Source: CAYLQA01 sp964385695
Lineage (GTDB): Bacteria > Desulfobacterota > Desulfobulbia > Desulfobulbales > Desulfurivibrionaceae
Reading direction: 5' to 3'
Length of the DNA stretch: 35,178 nt
Assembly (NCBI GenBank): GCA_964385695.1
Contig: CAYLQA010000038.1
Span: forward strand, 1-35,178
Shown: positions 34,067 to 35,178 of the stretch, one piece after another
How positions within the stretch are numbered: the stretch's first letter is position 1
How the letters are laid out: every line of letters starts with the position of its first letter
Notes under the pieces: generated by a model
The model's database searches: none
The model's input: only the letters and a program-made list of their open reading frames with translations
Told to the model about the DNA's origin: nothing
Position numbers and translations under genes: made by a program

Positions 34067-34942
34067 TTATTCTTTTTTATCTTTGGTATTCAAACCGTGC
34101 CTGATGTCCCCTACATATGAAAATTCTTTATTTTTTACATAACCAAAGAAGAAGGAAACAAAGTCAATAAAGCTGAAAATTTCATTGGCGAACAAATACT
34201 CTGGGGTATTTTGCTTAACTATATCGTACCCGAGAAGAGAAGACGCTTCATCGATGTCTATAACAAAACCATGATCTTTATAGTGATTTACAAAATGGTC
34301 AGCGAGAGTTTCGGCATTGTTTGTACCTGGAAACTTTTTATTAGTTAAAAGCCTTTCTGCGTACTGAGACGCAGACTCATTGACCCTCTCAAAATAACCT
34401 AAATCTCTCAAGTTAAGGTTTTCTGTCAAATATTTGGCAAACATTTCAGCTGAGCCTGGAAACTTGCACGATAGTTCAGCTAATGAATTTAAAGCATTTG
34501 TTAACCCTAGTGCTGGATAGCCTCCGATTTGAGGATCAATAGGGCCTAACTCACTCATTAGACCTAAATGAATTTCATCAGCTCCAAGGCTTATTAGAGT
34601 TGCAGCAGATTTAGCACGCCTTGGGACAACTACAACAAACTTATCTTTTGCAAGGCGTTTACAGGTTTTACTAATAAGATAGGCAGGCTCAATTTGACCA
34701 CCACCGCTGTGAAGTATAAGAAAGATATCTTTCTTGCAGTCCGCTGACGAAGTAGCTTGGTATATTGAATTTGAGTGATTTCTATTTATAGAATTGATTT
34801 CGTCATAAAGAAAAATCGTTTCATAATTATGTAATTTATAGGCTTTTAGTCTTTTGCGAACATATTCCGCAATACCATCTTTTATGGTCCCTTCATCCTC
34901 ATTTTCTGTGAAAAATTGATACAACTCACCAGGGTTTGCCAA
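34067..34942 (-). CDS. SDH-family Clp-fold serine proteinase
   Basis: A 291-residue protein of the serine dehydrogenase proteinase (SDH/SppA-like, ClpP-fold) family. Key motifs are DIFLILHSGGGQIEPAYLIS (oxyanion Gly-rich loop at 79-82), VVVVPRRAKSAATLISLGAD with probable nucleophile Ser112, and SELGPIDPQIG. No signal peptide or membrane helix, so probably cytoplasmic. The only start in frame is TTG at 34942, two codons after an in-frame TAG, and no ribosome site precedes it. A 35-codon ORF with an excellent ribosome site overlaps the start by 17 nt, so translation is either coupled or the two ORFs are one gene split by a 1-nt frameshift. Confidence 0.82.
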   Translation of the reverse strand: MANPGELYQFFTENEDEGTIKDGIAEYVRKRLKAYKLHNYETIFLYDEINSINRNHSNSIYQATSSADCKKDIFLILHSGGGQIEPAYLISKTCKRLAKDKFVVVVPRRAKSAATLISLGADEIHLGLMSELGPIDPQIGGYPALGLTNALNSLAELSCKFPGSAEMFAKYLTENLNLRDLGYFERVNESASQYAERLLTNKKFPGTNNAETLADHFVNHYKDHGFVIDIDEASSLLGYDIVKQNTPEYLFANEIFSFIDFVSFFFGYVKNKEFSYVGDIRHGLNTKDKKE

Positions 34943-35033
34943 GGTCTAAAGTTTTTGGCTCTGGAGCAGGTTTTTCTTTAACGTCTTTGCACTCACTGCT
35001 TTCCGTGGCTTTAGGTTGCTTTTTACCTGCCAT
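34926..35033 (-). CDS. 35-residue ORF overlapping the proteinase start
   Basis: ATG 35033 has GGAGG 7 nt upstream, the best ribosome site in this region. It encodes MAGKKQPKATESSECKDVKE, then KPAPEPKTLDLGKPW and a TGA inside the proteinase gene. The sequence is charged, Pro-rich and without a fold. Removing one G from TTGGC near 34940 would join it to the proteinase as ...KTLDLANPGELYQFF, so it may be the true N-terminus of that protein, or a leader peptide coupling translation. Confidence 0.6.
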   Translation of the reverse strand: MAGKKQPKATESSECKDVKEKPAPEPKTLDLGKPW

Positions 35034-35139
35034 ATTTAAACCTCCTTAATTGTATATTCTTCAGCAATTTTAGATTTTGCTTTTCAAATTTGCACAGACG
35101 CATTTTCCGTCCGGTTGATTAGTTTGATAATAGAGAAGG

Positions 35140-35178
35140 CCTCCTTTCCCTAGTGGAACCACTCCGCTAGGGTAGAGG
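35140..35178. repeat. Stem-loop at the right edge
   Basis: CCTC-CTTT-CCCTAG pairs with CTAGGG-TA-GAGG around an inner AGTGG-AA-CCACT dyad. It runs to the last base of the window, so its full extent and role cannot be judged. It may be a terminator of an upstream gene or part of a regulatory repeat. Confidence 0.45.

Noticed and set aside
1..35178. CRISPR arrays, rRNA, intact tRNA or a replication origin
   Set aside because: No regularly spaced repeats, rRNA signatures, complete cloverleaf or DnaA-box cluster was seen by eye.

Overview
The window looks like chromosome of a Gram-negative, probably anaerobic, sulfur-cycling Desulfobacterota (Desulfobulbales-like). This is inferred from gene content: a large YeiH/UPF0324-type sulfate-exporter homologue, a kinase with a haem-binding Tll0287-like sensor paired with a sigma-54 regulator, a UGA-containing SelW-like gene, and a C-terminal CSSCKKIRDDRGYW signalling motif. 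Outer-membrane and lipoprotein genes show it is diderm. No rRNA or taxonomic marker is present, so the placement is tentative.

Layout. 1-2080: a TraB/GumN-family gene cut by a complete IS3-family element (55-1334) with inverted ends and a 3-bp target duplication; removing the element restores the frame exactly. 2103-9414: housekeeping and small signalling genes. These are YgiQ radical SAM, a SelW-like selenoprotein with an in-frame UGA, a SECIS-like hairpin and an apparent 1-nt frameshift, an FHA-cyclase, yggS and tatD, a nitroreductase, a lipoprotein and coaBC. 9411-11925: an HDOD operon and a LysM protein. 12211-15020: divergent copper genes copA and copZ. 15054-17235: SYLF protein, DUF493 protein, a 51-residue small ORF and an RlpA-like lipoprotein.

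17363-23568 is the most distinctive block: a TPR plus beta-barrel outer-membrane protein (DUF560/Slam-like), an 858-residue exported FecR-domain protein with a long acidic/proline-rich stalk and a TbpB-like C-terminal end, and a CHASE2 class III nucleotide cyclase, closely spaced on one strand and closed by a strong terminator. I read it as a candidate envelope assembly and cyclic-nucleotide signalling locus.

23636-29991: a YeiH-like transporter with an unusual 150-residue Ala/Lys-rich loop and a small membrane partner, divergent from a haem-sensor kinase and NtrC-type regulator. A near-consensus sigma-54 promoter with upstream dyads lies in front of the transporter, so the two-component pair very likely controls it. 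30066-31357: trxB, a small gene and a terminator.

31368-35178 is accessory DNA. It begins at a 48-nt 3' fragment of a tRNA-Thr(CGU), the usual scar of tyrosine-recombinase integration. It carries two toxin-antitoxin pairs (DUF4258/MqsA-like and HigB/HigA-like), a membrane-anchored unknown protein and an SDH-family Clp-fold serine proteinase preceded by a 35-codon overlapping ORF. No integrase is seen, so the element probably runs past the right edge. No CRISPR array, rRNA or intact tRNA was found. No gene-free gap exceeds 300 bases; the longest (11926-12210, 16045-16337, 6825-7106, 25718-25997, 32407-32682) are AT-rich spacers, of which 6825-7106, 16045-16337 and 25718-25997 hold promoter-like sites.
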